Source: Boswellia sacra
Taxonomy: Eukaryota; Streptophyta; Magnoliopsida; Sapindales; Burseraceae
Direction of reading: 5' to 3'
Assembly (NCBI GenBank): GCA_013180625.2
Contig: SNVD02007184.1
Location: 124,001 to 188,000 of the forward strand
DNA length: 64,000 nt
The notes below the pieces were generated by a model, which saw nothing but the letters and a program-made list of their open reading frames with translations, did not search any database and was not told the origin of the DNA. The first letter of the stretch is position 1, and the number at the start of each line of letters is the position of its first letter. Of the stretch, positions 11,041 through 22,999 are shown piece by piece. The position numbers were made by a program, and so were the translations under genes.

Positions 11041-13220
11041 CCAATGTCTAAAGTGAGGGTAATGATGGGGTTGGTGATGATGGGGATGACAATGGTGATA
11101 ATGATAGTTATGATCATGATGAAGATTATGACAATGCCTTTTTGTTGTTTTGAATCTTGCCAACACTTGAATGACGACTTATATGGTAATGATCGTGATA
11201 GAAATGATAATGTAGATGCTCAGAATGTAAATGAAGGGTTGGTTGTCAGTTTACACAACCGTGAGGATGGTCGCACAGGGTTTTGGAATGATTTGAACCA
11301 ACAGGTGTATTTGACCTTTCCTACTTCTATTCAGCCTACCTTTCCTCCAACATCTATAGGACAAGAGGCAAATCTAGGTTAAATGATGCCAATATGGGTC
11401 CTTCCACTGATGATAATTGGGTAAACACATTCAGATGGATGCCTCATATTGTGCATTGGACATCAATAGTTTATGATGATCCCACATCTTTTATAGTTCA
11501 CGGAATTTAGGTTACGGTTGGGCAGATTCTTAAAAGCAAAATCAAGCTTCGTCAAAAGTTATCAAATTTGTCATTACAGCGTAACTTTTAATTTAAGGTG
11601 AAAAAGTCCAACTCATCAAGTTTTGAAGCTGTATGTTGTGCTGAAAATTATAAATAGCAGATACAGGTAAACAAGGTGGCAGATTCCAAATTCTTCCATT
11701 TGTAGAAGTTTAACAACTAGCACACATATATGGGAGCTAGGCTCCACCCGAATCACAAACAAGCAACTTTTGCTATTATTAGAAAACACATAGATACTAA
11801 ATTCATTCAAGCATCGGGGATTTATCGGTCCAAGGACATTATATTAGATGTTCAAGTAGCATTAGGTGTTACCATTAGATACCACAAGGCATGAAGGGCA
11901 AAAGTGGTAGCGTTGAAGGAACTGCATGGATCTCATGAGGAATCATTTACACTTCTCCCTCAATATATACATGACTGAGAAAGCAAACCCTGGGACAAGA
12001 ACCGCTTTAGACATTGATGCTAATAATCACTTTAAGTACTTTTCATGGCTTAGGAGCTTCTATTGCAGGGTTTGCAAATTCTATTACGGCAGTTATTGCA
12101 GTTGATGGGTCTCACCTGAAGGGAAAATATAGAGATACCATATTTTGGCATCATGCATGGACTAAAACAAACAAATATATCCATTGACATTTGGAGTTGG
12201 TCATTTAGAAAATGACAAATCCTAGAATTGGTTCATGACATAGCTACATGATTAGATTGTTTGTAATGTGCAAGATTTAGAGATCATTTCTGACTGCCAT
12301 GCAAATATTGAAAGGACTATTTTGGCTATTTTTCCTGGGGCACTTCATGGCCTGTGCACCCATCACTTGATATGAAATTTGAGGGTAAGGTTCAAAGATA
12401 AGACTTTGTTAGGCATGTTCACTCAATTTGTGAGGACCTATGATTGTATTGATTTTAACTATCACATGAACACAATCGAATCATATATGCCCCCAGCAAC
12501 AACCTTTCTTTAAGAGATATGTATGGAGAAATGGGCACGTTCATAATTTTTTCAATGTTATAACATAATGATAACCAATATAGCTGAGTCCATGAACAAT
12601 TACTTAAGACATGCCCATTTCCTCCCTATTACACTATTACTAAGCAAATCTTCAAAAATAGTTCTACGCATGAAAGGAAATATTTGTTACCTCACAATTA
12701 CATCTCACTCCATAGGCTGACAAGTTGATAGAGGACCGTTTGAAAGAAGACGATTGGATGAGAGTTAGTGGCATCTCTCTAACTATGTATGAGGTGTACA
12801 GTAACAAATGTATGAATGTTGTGAATATGTATGCCCGGACCTGCACGTGTAGGGTGTTTGATCTTGAATAGTTGCCTTATCCACATGCATTTGTTGTTTA
12901 TAAGCACTTGAACTTACTTATGTGTCATGATTACTATGCTCAATGGTACGCAAACGAGCACAACCTCCATGCATCTGCCTTGCTTGTTGTACCAGTTAGG
13001 ATAAGTGAGAATCGGGTGGTTCTAGATGAGGTAAGCAGCAGAGTCATCTTACTATCAGTAATGAGGAGGCCAGCTGGAAGACCTAGGAGAATCCTCGTGC
13101 TGGTCAAGCTCGTCATGAAGTTCTGACCATTGAGGGGCTCAGGTCATAATCATCAAACGTGTCCTAATCCAATCCCACTTGATCATGTTGTTAGTGCATG
13201 ACATAATAAGTGATGAGGTA
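11041..13220 (+). pseudogene. Mutator-family transposase of the Ulp1-carrying MULE, heavily decayed
   Basis: Recognisable pieces in order are: an acidic Asp/Asn-rich N-terminal part (11044-11382); the transposase core with IAVDGSHLKGKYRDT (about 12090-12140, first catalytic Asp region); ISDCHANIERTILAIFPGA then HGLCTHHL (about 12285-12370, second Asp and the C/H motif); NIAESMNNYLRHA (about 12575-12615); a SWIM zinc finger with CTCRVFDLE then YPHAF (about 12845-12890, where a Cys appears changed to Tyr); and a knuckle remnant HNHQTCPNP (about 13147-13175). Stops and frame changes separate the pieces, so only domain order can be given. Leader sequence fills roughly 9850-11040 without a clear gene. 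Confidence 0.8.
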
Positions 13221-13639
13221 GAGGCCTGAAAATCTTGTACGAATTTTCTTTAACATTATACTTAAATGTTGCTCTTTTGTTACAAATTGTTTTAATTGAT
13301 CTGGGATTTGCAAATCATGTAATAACATAGTTTTGTTTTGTAATTAGCAAACTATGTACTAAGGTTTAGATATCTGTGTATGTAGAAGTGTATTATTTTT
13401 TGTTTATTATAATAGTATGTGTTACACCTGTTTCTTTAATATAACATTTTATAATCTGTCTACTATAATTTGCATTTGGGATATATTAAACCCAGAAATG
13501 TACAGTCCAAAATGCAAAGAACCAATGAAGCATATATACAAAATATATACAGTCTAATATGTCTTAGCCCTAAATATGCACAACCCAATATATGGAAGTG
13601 ATCACAAATCCTGAGGATCAGGAGGTGTAGGTATAATGA

Positions 13640-16600
13640 GAGTACCTACCATGGGTGCAACAGCTGATATGGGGATAGTCAAAGTGATGTCATTTGTGGT
13701 GGCTCAAACCTGTACCCAATGACTCCAACAGTGTATGGCCATCCTACGCTACATTGTCTCCTCTGTGAAGCTCTATATGCTAACCAATGGAACACCACCT
13801 ACAAGGTACTCCATGAACTTGAGACAATAAACTCCACAGGCCTCTCCTCTGACATTCTGCTGAGGGACCTTAGTGATATCCTCTATACTCTTAATGTCAA
13901 AAGAGTCGATGGGAAAGTTTTTATTACTAAAAGCACCTTATGAAATGACACGTAGTAGTATATGTGTCAAGCAATGACAACGCTCATTCATTGTGTCAAA
14001 TGAGGTGTTTGCAATGTATGAGTTGTAAATCGCTACGGTGTGGCAATTCAAGTCCACACGTGTCGCTACCTAATGCTTATCGTCAAGATTAATAGGAACA
14101 TACAACTATAAGGACAATAAACAAAGCCCTATTAGTATAAATGTAAGCACAAGGAATATTGCATTTTATAGCAATTCTAATAACAATGTATTACCCACTC
14201 AAGATCCTAATAGATGTCACCGTTGACATATTGAGCAACCTCAGGTGTTATCCCAATAGATGTCATCCTGTGCACTCTTATATTACTGTTATAGCCCTCA
14301 GACCATTAACTAAATCATTAGTAAGAATAATATATATTGTAGAAATAGTCATTTGAAATCATAAAAAGAAGGAGAATACCCAATATGTAGTGTCCAAAAA
14401 GGTCAATTTCTTGACCACATCCAGCCTTAGATCCACTGCCTACGCCATAATGTCTAGAGGTAAACATCGATGTACTGCATTGTGAGAAAACGTTAGGTTA
14501 ATATAAAAATAAGAAAATGAAAGAATTAGGTGAGGAATTACACAAACTTTTGAGACAAGCCACTCCATCATCGTCCTCAAAATCCTGAAGAAATCTTTAT
14601 TCGTGTCAAACAACCTAAGGTCAATAAGACCTGAACCCTTAGACATCCAATTGTCTAATGACTTGGCGTCAGTGTCCAAAATAGGAGCAAGTGGGTCAAA
14701 TAATGGTCTACAAGAATTGACTATAATAACCAGTGAAGAGGCAGCATGAGTCTAAATGACAGTATATAGAGGTGTTGGAGCATCGGTGACCATCAAAACT
14801 GAAGGTATGTGAGCTTGTGCATGAGCTTGCATGGTAACATTTGCTTTCTTTCTTCCTAGGGACTGACGAAGGGGCTCTGCTTATGCTTAGCTGAGAATAA
14901 TCGCTGGCCTCATCGAGAGATAAAATCCAAAGGAGCACCCTCAAGGACCCGGACAATTTCCTACGACATATCAATCTCAGATTCGTCCTTTTTTGGAATT
15001 GGTTGATCGTCCTTGGCATCCTCATCCTATACAAAACAAAAAAACCAAACAACCAATTTAGTTAGCTATATTCGACAACGATTCTTTATAAGATAATATA
15101 TACATTTAAACGATATAGCAAAAGGTGCAATACCATGTCTGCATAGCCAAAGTGACCTCCCAATAATGTCACTATCTCTTGAAGCAGTTGAATCTCCTTT
15201 TGCATCAACATGTTCTTCTCCTGGATTAATTTGACCTCTTTTCGGGAACCAACCAACTCACGGATGATAGTGGTCTTGAATTCATCCTCTGTGCATCATT
15301 CCTATAACAAATCTCAAATGTCAGTATTCAAAACATAGATTCATTTAGATTCATATGGACAAAATGGAGACATTTACCTGCTTGGAGTGTATTGCATGGC
15401 GACTATTAGGCAACCAATGGAAATTGGTTAGAGTAGACCCAGCAATCGGAGAACACCCCCCTCCCAACGCCAGTAAGAGATGACCCACCCATCTATGGTG
15501 ATTAACCTGTAAGAGGCGATAGTGGGATAGTATCCTCAATATGGGGCAAAACTTCGACAGAAGGTCTGGATGTTGTATCTATCGAGGGTATACTAGATCC
15601 CCCCTCATGTGTCCGAGAGGTAACGGTCCCTCTGAGTCAACCTAAGGCATATCATGTGGTCATCCCTGCTGGATCTCCTTAACCCTCCTTTTTGTGTAAA
15701 GGAGCATCCTCAATTAACACCAATTGAACATGTCGACTCTTTCATTTCCCAACCATCTACTCCAATTTAGGTAACCAATCGATAATGGCCTCAACTTCTG
15801 TCGGCTTCAATATCATAAGTGGACATGTCTGTGATGAATTCAGATATTTTAGGTCCTGGAATTTAATAATTATTGATTTTAGCAAAATAACGGGTTTAGG
15901 ACTTACCACCCTTCTAATGTATAAATACTCCCGTTCTAAGACCTCTTCACTCGAGAGCTTTATGTTATGCCACTTAAACAACCGAGGAATCCTGCCAGTA
16001 AACGCCTCACTAAGAATGCCGTATGTTGACATAACATATGGCACTGCCTCATATAACCAAGTCTGTCAAGAAAAAATCAGGATTTAGTGCAATGTTTTTA
16101 TAATTAATCGGCAATAAAATGTTTAAATATTAATGCAAACTAAATTTCAATTTACTTGAATAGCGTATAAGTTATACCTCTCTATGTCATGCACCCCTTT
16201 CTCTGCCTTCCTTGCACTATGCTTTGCTAATCTCCTAGCTAACGCTTTCTTCATATCATGGATGGTCATTTTGTAAGACTCAGTGCCCCATGGGTATTTA
16301 TTGAATCTGTCCAGTGTGTCCACAAAGTTAAACTACTTTGTGGAAATGAACCAACACCTATCCCGTGTAAGAAAAAAAGGCTCAAAAACATTATATAAGG
16401 CCAGCTTCACCAAGTTTTCATATGAGATCATAGAAAGTTTTAATTTCTCCAACTTCTCAAAAAATGGAATCAATGAAATTTGCTTCGACCCAAAATAATT
16501 GTCTCTCAATTTACATTTGCAATGATTATCAAGAGTGCTCGACAAATTTGAAGCAAGCTTCAAACCGGTCACAATACCAAACTCGTACGCTGAAAATCGT

Positions 16601-16985
16601 ATTACCCTTCCTACATTAAAAAAAGGTATGAATCGTTAGAAAAAATTTGGGATGATAACAATTTTGTTGACATTTTTTTAAATACACAAGTATATGGGTG
16701 ATACCTTGTATGTGAAACTACATCTCATCATTGAACCCATGAGTCTCCATTTCTGTTAACAGCACATGGTGAACCAATTGCGATGGAAAGGTAAGAGTGC
16801 AGATATCTGACAAGTGCCTAAAACATGTGCTCCTAAACATCTATTTATGTTGATCATTCAACTTATCTCGGACCCATTGGATACACTCTAAACTAGCCAA
16901 ATTTATTATTACCACATGATAATGATTGTCATATGGAGTTTTAAGGTTTAACGTAAGCCCGTGAGTATTTGCCATCTAGAAACCT
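13640..16985 (-). pseudogene. DUF1985 + Ulp1-like cysteine peptidase gene, decayed
   Basis: Read on the minus strand, the N-terminal part (16985 down to about 16100) has DUF1985-type sequence: FPSQLVHHVLL, GLKLASNLSSTL, FVDTLDRFNKYPWG and RYNLYAIQV. A coiled-coil stretch follows (about 15290-15135, KNMLMQKEIQLLQEIV). The C-terminal part is an Ulp1-type (C48) peptidase: the His of DDKH near 14073, then VDLNCHTVAIYNSY, then QQNVRGEACGVYCLKF with the catalytic Cys codon at about 13836-13838. The Trp normally following the His is a TAG stop, the Asp position appears as Asn, and further stops break the frame. Active family members cleave SUMO-like conjugates; the role in transposons is unknown. 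This copy should be inactive. Confidence 0.78.
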
Positions 16986-17257
16986 TCAAAAAAACAAAAC
17001 AAAACAACCTTTATTGAACCAAAATATACCACAAAAAGGGATAAAAAACCCAAAACTACTAAATTGCTCGAGAATGCTCGACAGGCTTAAGTTTGTAGAG
17101 TGTCTGGCAATAGCCGTGTGTCAGAAGTGAGAAACAAGATAATCGGTAGTACAATCTGATAACAGTTTTCGAGTATCAGACACATCACTTGTTAGGTTTC
17201 ATAATCTAACATCCAGCTTTTGTAAGTTCGTCTAGATTTTGAGCGAAAAACGTCTAG

Positions 17258-17408
17258 TGTCGAGCTTCATCTGAGTGTCGATTTCCTATATAGGTCTCTA
17301 GCTTAACACTAGACATAATAATCTGACATGCAGCTGTTGTCGGTTTATTATGTCTAGTGTTGAGCTATAGGTCTTTATAGGAAACCAACACTTAAACGAA
17401 GCTCAACA
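17258..17408. repeat. Imperfect inverted repeat able to form a long hairpin
   Basis: Arms are about 17258-17328 and 17337-17408, separated by only about 8 bases. Shared blocks include CACTAGACATAATAA, TTTCCTATA and GAGCTTC. Most of each 71-72-base arm pairs. It lies in the right subterminal region of the Ulp1-carrying MULE. Confidence 0.8.
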
Positions 17409-17987
17409 GTCGACCTGATTCGCTTGACACAAAGATAAAGTGACATTGAGTGTTGGGCTTCGTCTTCAACATTCAATCGTTAACCTCTAAAACTCCATTT
17501 TTTCCTGGAACAGGTTTAAATTATTAATCAAAACAATATATTAATAGAAAGTACACCATTTATAACTTATTAAACATATATATCATTCCACAAACAAATC
17601 TAAATCCCTAGAGAATCAAGTTTAAATTTTGAAATTTTAAAATGTAAAAAAAAGGTTGAACAACTATTAACAATCCATACACAGCATATAAACTACAAAT
17701 GATTGAACTAAGCATTAAAAAAATACATAAAATTGAAATTAAAACGAAGGACAAAGCAGTTACCGATTTCAGTTCTATCCTCCTTCTCTCAACAGTGCAA
17801 GTCCTCTCTCTCATTCTCATTATTGCTTTTAATAAATCCCAAATTTTTGATTTTGTATTTTCAGTTTTTGGGAACAACAAAAATGTAAAAGGACTAGATG
17901 CTCAGATGAACAATTTGTAAATGATTTTAAGTGTAGTGGAATGCATACAAGAGGGTTTTTATTAATTAAATTATACGGAACGATATG

Positions 17988-18046
17988 GTCATTTCCTAGG
18001 CAAAAGGTCCATGAAAATTTTTCATGAGTGCGTTTATAACAAGCAC
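17988..18046 (-). repeat. Right terminal inverted repeat of the Ulp1-carrying MULE
   Basis: Complement of the left end: CATGAAAATTTTTCATGAGTG preceded by CAAAAGGTCC and ATTTCCTAGG. The outermost bases differ somewhat from the left end. Confidence 0.8.
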
Positions 18047-19240
18047 TTAATTTGGGCCATTTTTTGAATGTCTCCATTTTTCAAACTGTTCTTGGAATCT
18101 TTCATTGGCATCACAAGCTGTTCTTGAGGCTTCTGAGTGATCTTCTTGCCTATAGGATTATGGCCTCTATTGCACTAGTAAGTTATTTTACCCTATCCAT
18201 ACCAAGGAATTAGGGTTACATTATGAACTAACTGAGTTTCTGTGTTATTGTTATGCAGCCATCATTCATGGAACGAATTAGCCATTATCATAAGTGTTGC
18301 TGTCTGAAGGAGAGTGTTATAAGTGTGATTTGACATTCTTCAAAGGTAATTGTTGTTTTATATCAATTTATCGTTCACGGTGAACCATGTAAGATATATA
18401 TAAATATGCTCTAATTCTTCCTTTGTCACTTTTCTCCTAAGTTGTGTCTAAGTGGAGTCTCATATTTGTCAATGTTGTAGTATTTTTCAGTGGTTATTTG
18501 TGTACCTATAATGATTTCTTTTGATAGCTCTAGTAGTAGTTCTAGTTTCGATCTCGATCCCAAATTAGAAGCGCGGGTGGATGCTTGTTTAAAAACCAGT
18601 AGTCAAGCAAAAGCAGGGCCTAACCCAACCATCCCTCTGAATTTTGCTCATAACACACAGGTCATTCCTTTTAATGGTTTGCCTTTAAGATCATATAGAG
18701 AACCTTTTGTTGAATTTCCTGAAGAGTTTATGCCCTTGAAAATTTCTAAGCCAAATCCCCTTGCTATTGTTCCTCTAGTTCCAAAAGGTAGTGACATTCC
18801 TAAGTAGAGATTATGGAGACTTTACCTTACAAATCTTCAGACATTTCTACTTCTCTGTATTCTCATGATGTCTTTATTAATGAATCTTTCAAGCATTCTT
18901 GGGATTCTTTAGCATCTTGGTGCTCCTTAGAAGTGACTTTAATGCTGTCAATAATTTTTATGATAGGTATATTCAGAGGGTTAAGATTTCATAGCTAGCA
19001 CGCCTCCTAGAACAGCGGCGACTAAAGGTAGAGGCTAGAGAGGGAGAGATAGTGAAGATAATATTATTAGGGACCTTGAGCACCTAGATTTCATTTCCTT
19101 TGGAATAGACAGAGTTTCTTGGGCTGTAGACGAGGATTGTCTGAATTTGTATAGAAAGCAATATGAAATCCCCTCTGATGTTATTCTTAAAGCACCAGGT
19201 ATAGGTACAGTAGGTACTAACCTTTTAGACGATGAAATCA

Positions 19241-19668
19241 TTTTTCACACAACATTTTTTCAATATGAAGTTAGGCTACCTTTGCAGCCTTTTATGCTAA
19301 ATTTTTTAGGAAAGTGAGGATGGCCCTGGGTCAGATGAGTTCGAATGGATGAAGGGTACTAGTTGGATTATATCACATATGAAAGATAAAATTTGATAGA
19401 GATCCCTACATGGAGCAAATTTTGTGGTTATATGGTGTGCATCTTAACCCCGATTTTTCACACAGTATTTGTTTTCAATATGGACTTAGGCTACCTTTGC
19501 AGTCTTTTTATGCTAAATTTCTTAGGAAAGTGAGGATGGCCCCAAGTCGATGAGTCCTAATGGATGAAGGGTATTGGTTGGATTATATCACATATGGAAG
19601 ATAACATTCGGTAGAGAACCCTACAGGGAGTAAATTTTGTGGTTATATAGTGTGCATCCTAACCTTGA
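19241..19668 (+). repeat. Tandem duplication of about 215 bp within the PF04195-like core
   Basis: The unit starting near 19241 recurs near 19454. Both copies contain AGGCTACCTTTGCAG, then AAAGTGAGGATGGCCC, GATGAAGGGTA, GGTTATAT and GTGTGCATC. The copies differ at scattered sites and by small indels, so the duplication is not recent. It duplicates the most conserved part of the domain. Confidence 0.85.
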
Positions 19669-21329
19669 TGAGGATCAAATATGGGTGTATCATCTCAGGT
19701 GTCAACCTATTGTTCTTGGAGAGGAGCTCCCTAAAGGTGATGTTTATTAAAACCTTAGTTTATATTGTGACAAAGTAATTGAAGGACTTTTAAATACCCA
19801 AAGATGTTAGAGGAATAAAAGGGTTCTATTTGAGTGGGAATTAAGATGCTGCTCTGAATGAGTTATTCCCTAAACCTACCTATACCCGATTCAGAAAACC
19901 TTGTGAGTATCTTGAAGTCTGACTTCTTTAGGAATTTTATAGGTAATTTCTTTTCTTGACTTAGCTTTTTATAGTAGTCAACTGTGAGCCCCTTTTACTA
20001 CAAGGTGAATCCCTAGTTGAAGCTGTGGTTTTGTATAACATCATTTGTTATCCTTATGGTGTTAGTGGTCTTTCTAGCATTGGTCATTTGCTGAATTGCA
20101 ATGAACTTGTCAAAGTTGGGCTGTTTCAGTTTGCTCTTGAAAGAATTAGCGATCTCGCTAGGGATATGGAAGAAGTCTTTATTAGTATTTGTATGTATCT
20201 GAACTTGTTAACATTTTGTATTTTTTGGCACTTCTTTTGTTTACTAACAATTTTGTTTTCCATTTATGTAAAGACGTTTGAGAAGAAACCAAGATGGTGC
20301 TCTTGTTGGTGTATTTTCTTCAAGAAGAACGAGACTTATATTGCCAAAAGAATTGAAGAAGAAGAAGAAAACAACCAAGAAGCTAAAGTTCAAGAGGAAG
20401 AAGAAGAAGAACCAATAGTTGAAGTCGAGCAGCCCATTGACGAGATAGTTACCGAGGTTTAAGAAGAAGAAGTTTAACAAAAGGAGAATATTACTCTTGA
20501 GGTTCTTGAGCACTCATCCGATCTAGAACAAGTTATTTAGGAGCAACGTGTATCCTCGAAACAGATTGCTTCAGAGCAACTAGTTCAATAAGAGGAAGTT
20601 CAACAAGGGAAGGATACTGCTCTTGAGGTTCCCGAGAATTGAGGATACTGCTCTTAAAGTTCCCGAGAATTCAGTCAATTAAGAACAAGCTATTTTTTAT
20701 TAGCACATCTCCTTGAAATATATTGCTTTAGGGCAACTACTCAACCTTTCACAATCAAAGAAGGTTTCCAATCAATTTGCTAATCAAACTGGGGGAATCG
20801 TTTTTTAGCAAGCAGTTCACAAAACATTTTTGATCAAGATAACAGAGAGGCTGTAAGTGGCAAGATTCTTTCCATTTTCTTAGATTCATTATCGAATTTC
20901 GACTGCTAGGATTCTATAAACCTAACTATATCTGTTCAGGGTAGAGCTCTAAATCAAAACATGTCGCTAAAAATTCTAGTTCAAACTTAGCTCGAGAGAG
21001 CCGTTAAGTCTAAGAGGAAAGAACCAAGCCTAATTAGGGGGAAGGGCAAGAGAAAGAAGAAAACTTCAGTAAGAGCTGAGAAGGGTCAGAGCTTTGCACA
21101 TCCATCGAATACAAAAGGGCAAATGATCCCCACCAATGTACTAACTGCCCCTTCAGTTGCAGCAGTGTTAGCAACATTATCTAATGCCATTTACTCTTTT
21201 CCAAGACCATTTACTACTTTGATGCTTGCAATGGAATGGATAGGACATATGGACCTGGTATTTTCTGGTTCTCTTCCAGTAGGTGAAGATACTACCATCG
21301 TAAATATTCTCATCAAGGCCTTGGCACTA

Positions 21330-21753
21330 TGTTAGGCTTTTGCTCTCACACTACACAATTTAGCAAGCTAGGAAAGATTTTTAAGAAGAATTGAACTGGC
21401 AAAATTTAGAGTAGAAGTTTTGCTGGGTGAAATTCATTAGAATTAGAAAAGGAAAAATGATATTAGAGTGAGGCAGTAGACTTTCGAGAGGTCTACCAGC
21501 TCTCCTAAGAACTATACTCAACAAAGTTTTCCTCACACCTCCTACTCTCTCTCTTCTTTCCCTTAATACTCTCTAACTAAGTTTTTCCTTTCCAACTCAG
21601 CAACAAAATAACTAACGTCCAGCCTTATAAAAAGAAAAATAAGAAAATAAAATGCAAAATAAATAGCCTTGTTTCCCCTCTTTGCCCTGAATAGAAATTT
21701 ACTTGCGCCTAGAATAAGTGAACTTAATTGGAGGTTTGGTCGTGGATCTATCA
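21330..21753 (-). repeat. 3' LTR of the chromovirus
   Basis: Starts TGTTAGGC and ends GATCTATCA on the plus strand. It aligns end to end with 26228-26647. Confidence 0.93.
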
Positions 21754-21762
21754 TTTCCCCCC
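21754..21762 (-). other. Polypurine tract of the chromovirus
   Basis: Plus-strand TTTCCCCCC is GGGGGGAAA on the element's coding strand, directly abutting the 3' LTR, as needed to prime plus-strand synthesis. Confidence 0.85.
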
Positions 21763-21764
21763 GC

Positions 21765-22960
21765 GCACAAATCCACCATGTCATCAAGGTGGAAATTAGG
21801 AAACTGGTTCTACAGCAATTCAAAATTCGCCCAAGTAACCTCAAAGTCTGGTTGGTCTTTCCACTTAATAAGTACTTCAAAAATAATGCTTGAGCTGTCC
21901 CTGGTCTGCCGAAATCCCAAAACACTTTCAGGTTCCACCAGAAGCTCTAGTTCAGTAGCAAGCTAAGGAGGAATAAGGGGAGAGATAGAAGAAGAGCCTA
22001 TTGCCTTTTTTAATTGGGAAACATGAAAGACAGGGTGTATAGCTGAATTGGCTAGTAATTTAAGTCGATAAGCAACCTGCCCAACCCTGGATTCCACTAA
22101 GAAGGGTTTATAGAAACAAGGATTAAGCTTTTCATTCTTTCTTCTAGCCAAAGATTTTTGGCGATAGGGTTGTAACTTCAAATAAACCCAGTCCCCTACC
22201 TAAAATTGGACATCCCTACGTTTGCCATCTACAGTTTTCTTTATTCTATCTTGTGCCACATGAAGTTGATGTTTCAATTCATCTAATATTGCATCCATTC
22301 CTCCAGCATCTATTCTATGAAAGAGACAGTAGTAGAAAAGTGACCAAATCTAACTAGTCGAGGTGGATCGGGACCATATAATAGTTTAAAAGGAATGGAC
22401 TTAGTGGAAGTGTGATAAGTGGTGTTATACTAATATTTTGCCCAAGGAAGTCATTTTGCCCATTGTTTCGGTTTGTCAGCCATAAAGCACCTCAAATATG
22501 TTTCTAAATATCTATTGACGACCTTCGATTGTCTATCAGATTATGGATGATAAGCAGTGCTTCGATTAAGTGCAGTAACATGCATCTTAAACAATTCCAT
22601 CCAAAACAAACTAAGGAACACATGATCTTTATTGGTGATGATAGAACGAGGTATACCATGAAGCCTTACCACCTCTTTAATGAATAAACTAGCAACTGAC
22701 TAGGCAGTGAAAAGATGTTTAAGAGGTAAAAAATGACCAAATTTGCTTAAACGATCCACAACAACAAGAATAGGGTCATACCCCTTTGACTTAGCCAAGC
22801 CCTCCACAAAATCCATTGTGAGGTCTTCCCAAACCTAGAGAGGAATAGGAATTGGCTGGAGGAGATCTACCGGGTACAATGCTAAATATTTATTCTAGTG
22901 ACAAATCCCACAAGACTCCACATAGGCTTTGATATCTTTCTTCATTCTTTTCCAATAAAA
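21765..22960 (-). pseudogene. Chromovirus integrase and chromodomain, decayed
   Basis: On the minus strand: CGICH of the zinc-binding part (about 22905), the core with [15 protein letters not shown] (about 22815-22770), TNKDHVFLS (about 22630) and, at the third catalytic position, RQSKVVNRYLE (about 22530), where the usual Glu of the EVVNR motif reads Lys. Downstream is the RARRNEKL-like stretch with HPVFHVSQLKKA (about 22040), then a chromodomain (VLIKWKDQPDFEVTW, about 21860-21815, followed by FPNFHLDDMV). Chromodomains direct insertion toward particular chromatin. Several stops are present, and the Glu-to-Lys change alone should abolish integration. Confidence 0.82.
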
Positions 22961-22999
22961 TTCATAAGAAATACACTACATCATTTTTAACAGGCCTAA

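Larger units (their letters stand above)
9731..18046 (+). mobile_element. Mutator-like element carrying an antisense DUF1985/Ulp1 gene (KI-MULE/CUMULE-like)
   Basis: About 8.3 kb is bounded by matching terminal inverted repeats (9731-9800 and 17988-18046). The plus-strand left half encodes a decayed Mutator-family transposase; the minus-strand right half encodes a decayed DUF1985 plus Ulp1-like cysteine peptidase gene, the two convergent. Mutator-like elements that carry Ulp1-like peptidase sequences are known in plants (Kaonashi in Arabidopsis, CUMULE in melon), and this copy fits that class. Subterminal regions (10140-10340 and 17060-17480) share TGTCGAG-type words. No clear 9-bp target duplication was found. 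Both genes are broken, so the copy is not autonomous. Confidence 0.82.

Noticed and set aside
13719..13943. Plus-strand 74-codon frame
   Set aside because: It is the antisense shadow of the Ulp1 catalytic region, which is recognisable on the minus strand.
13640..14100. Ulp1 domain as a host SUMO protease gene
   Set aside because: It lies inside clear MULE terminal repeats, next to DUF1985, and has lost the Trp and Asp positions.
20244..20513. Minus-strand Phe/Leu-rich 'membrane protein' frame
   Set aside because: It is the complement of GAA-rich coding sequence for the Glu-rich stretch on the plus strand.
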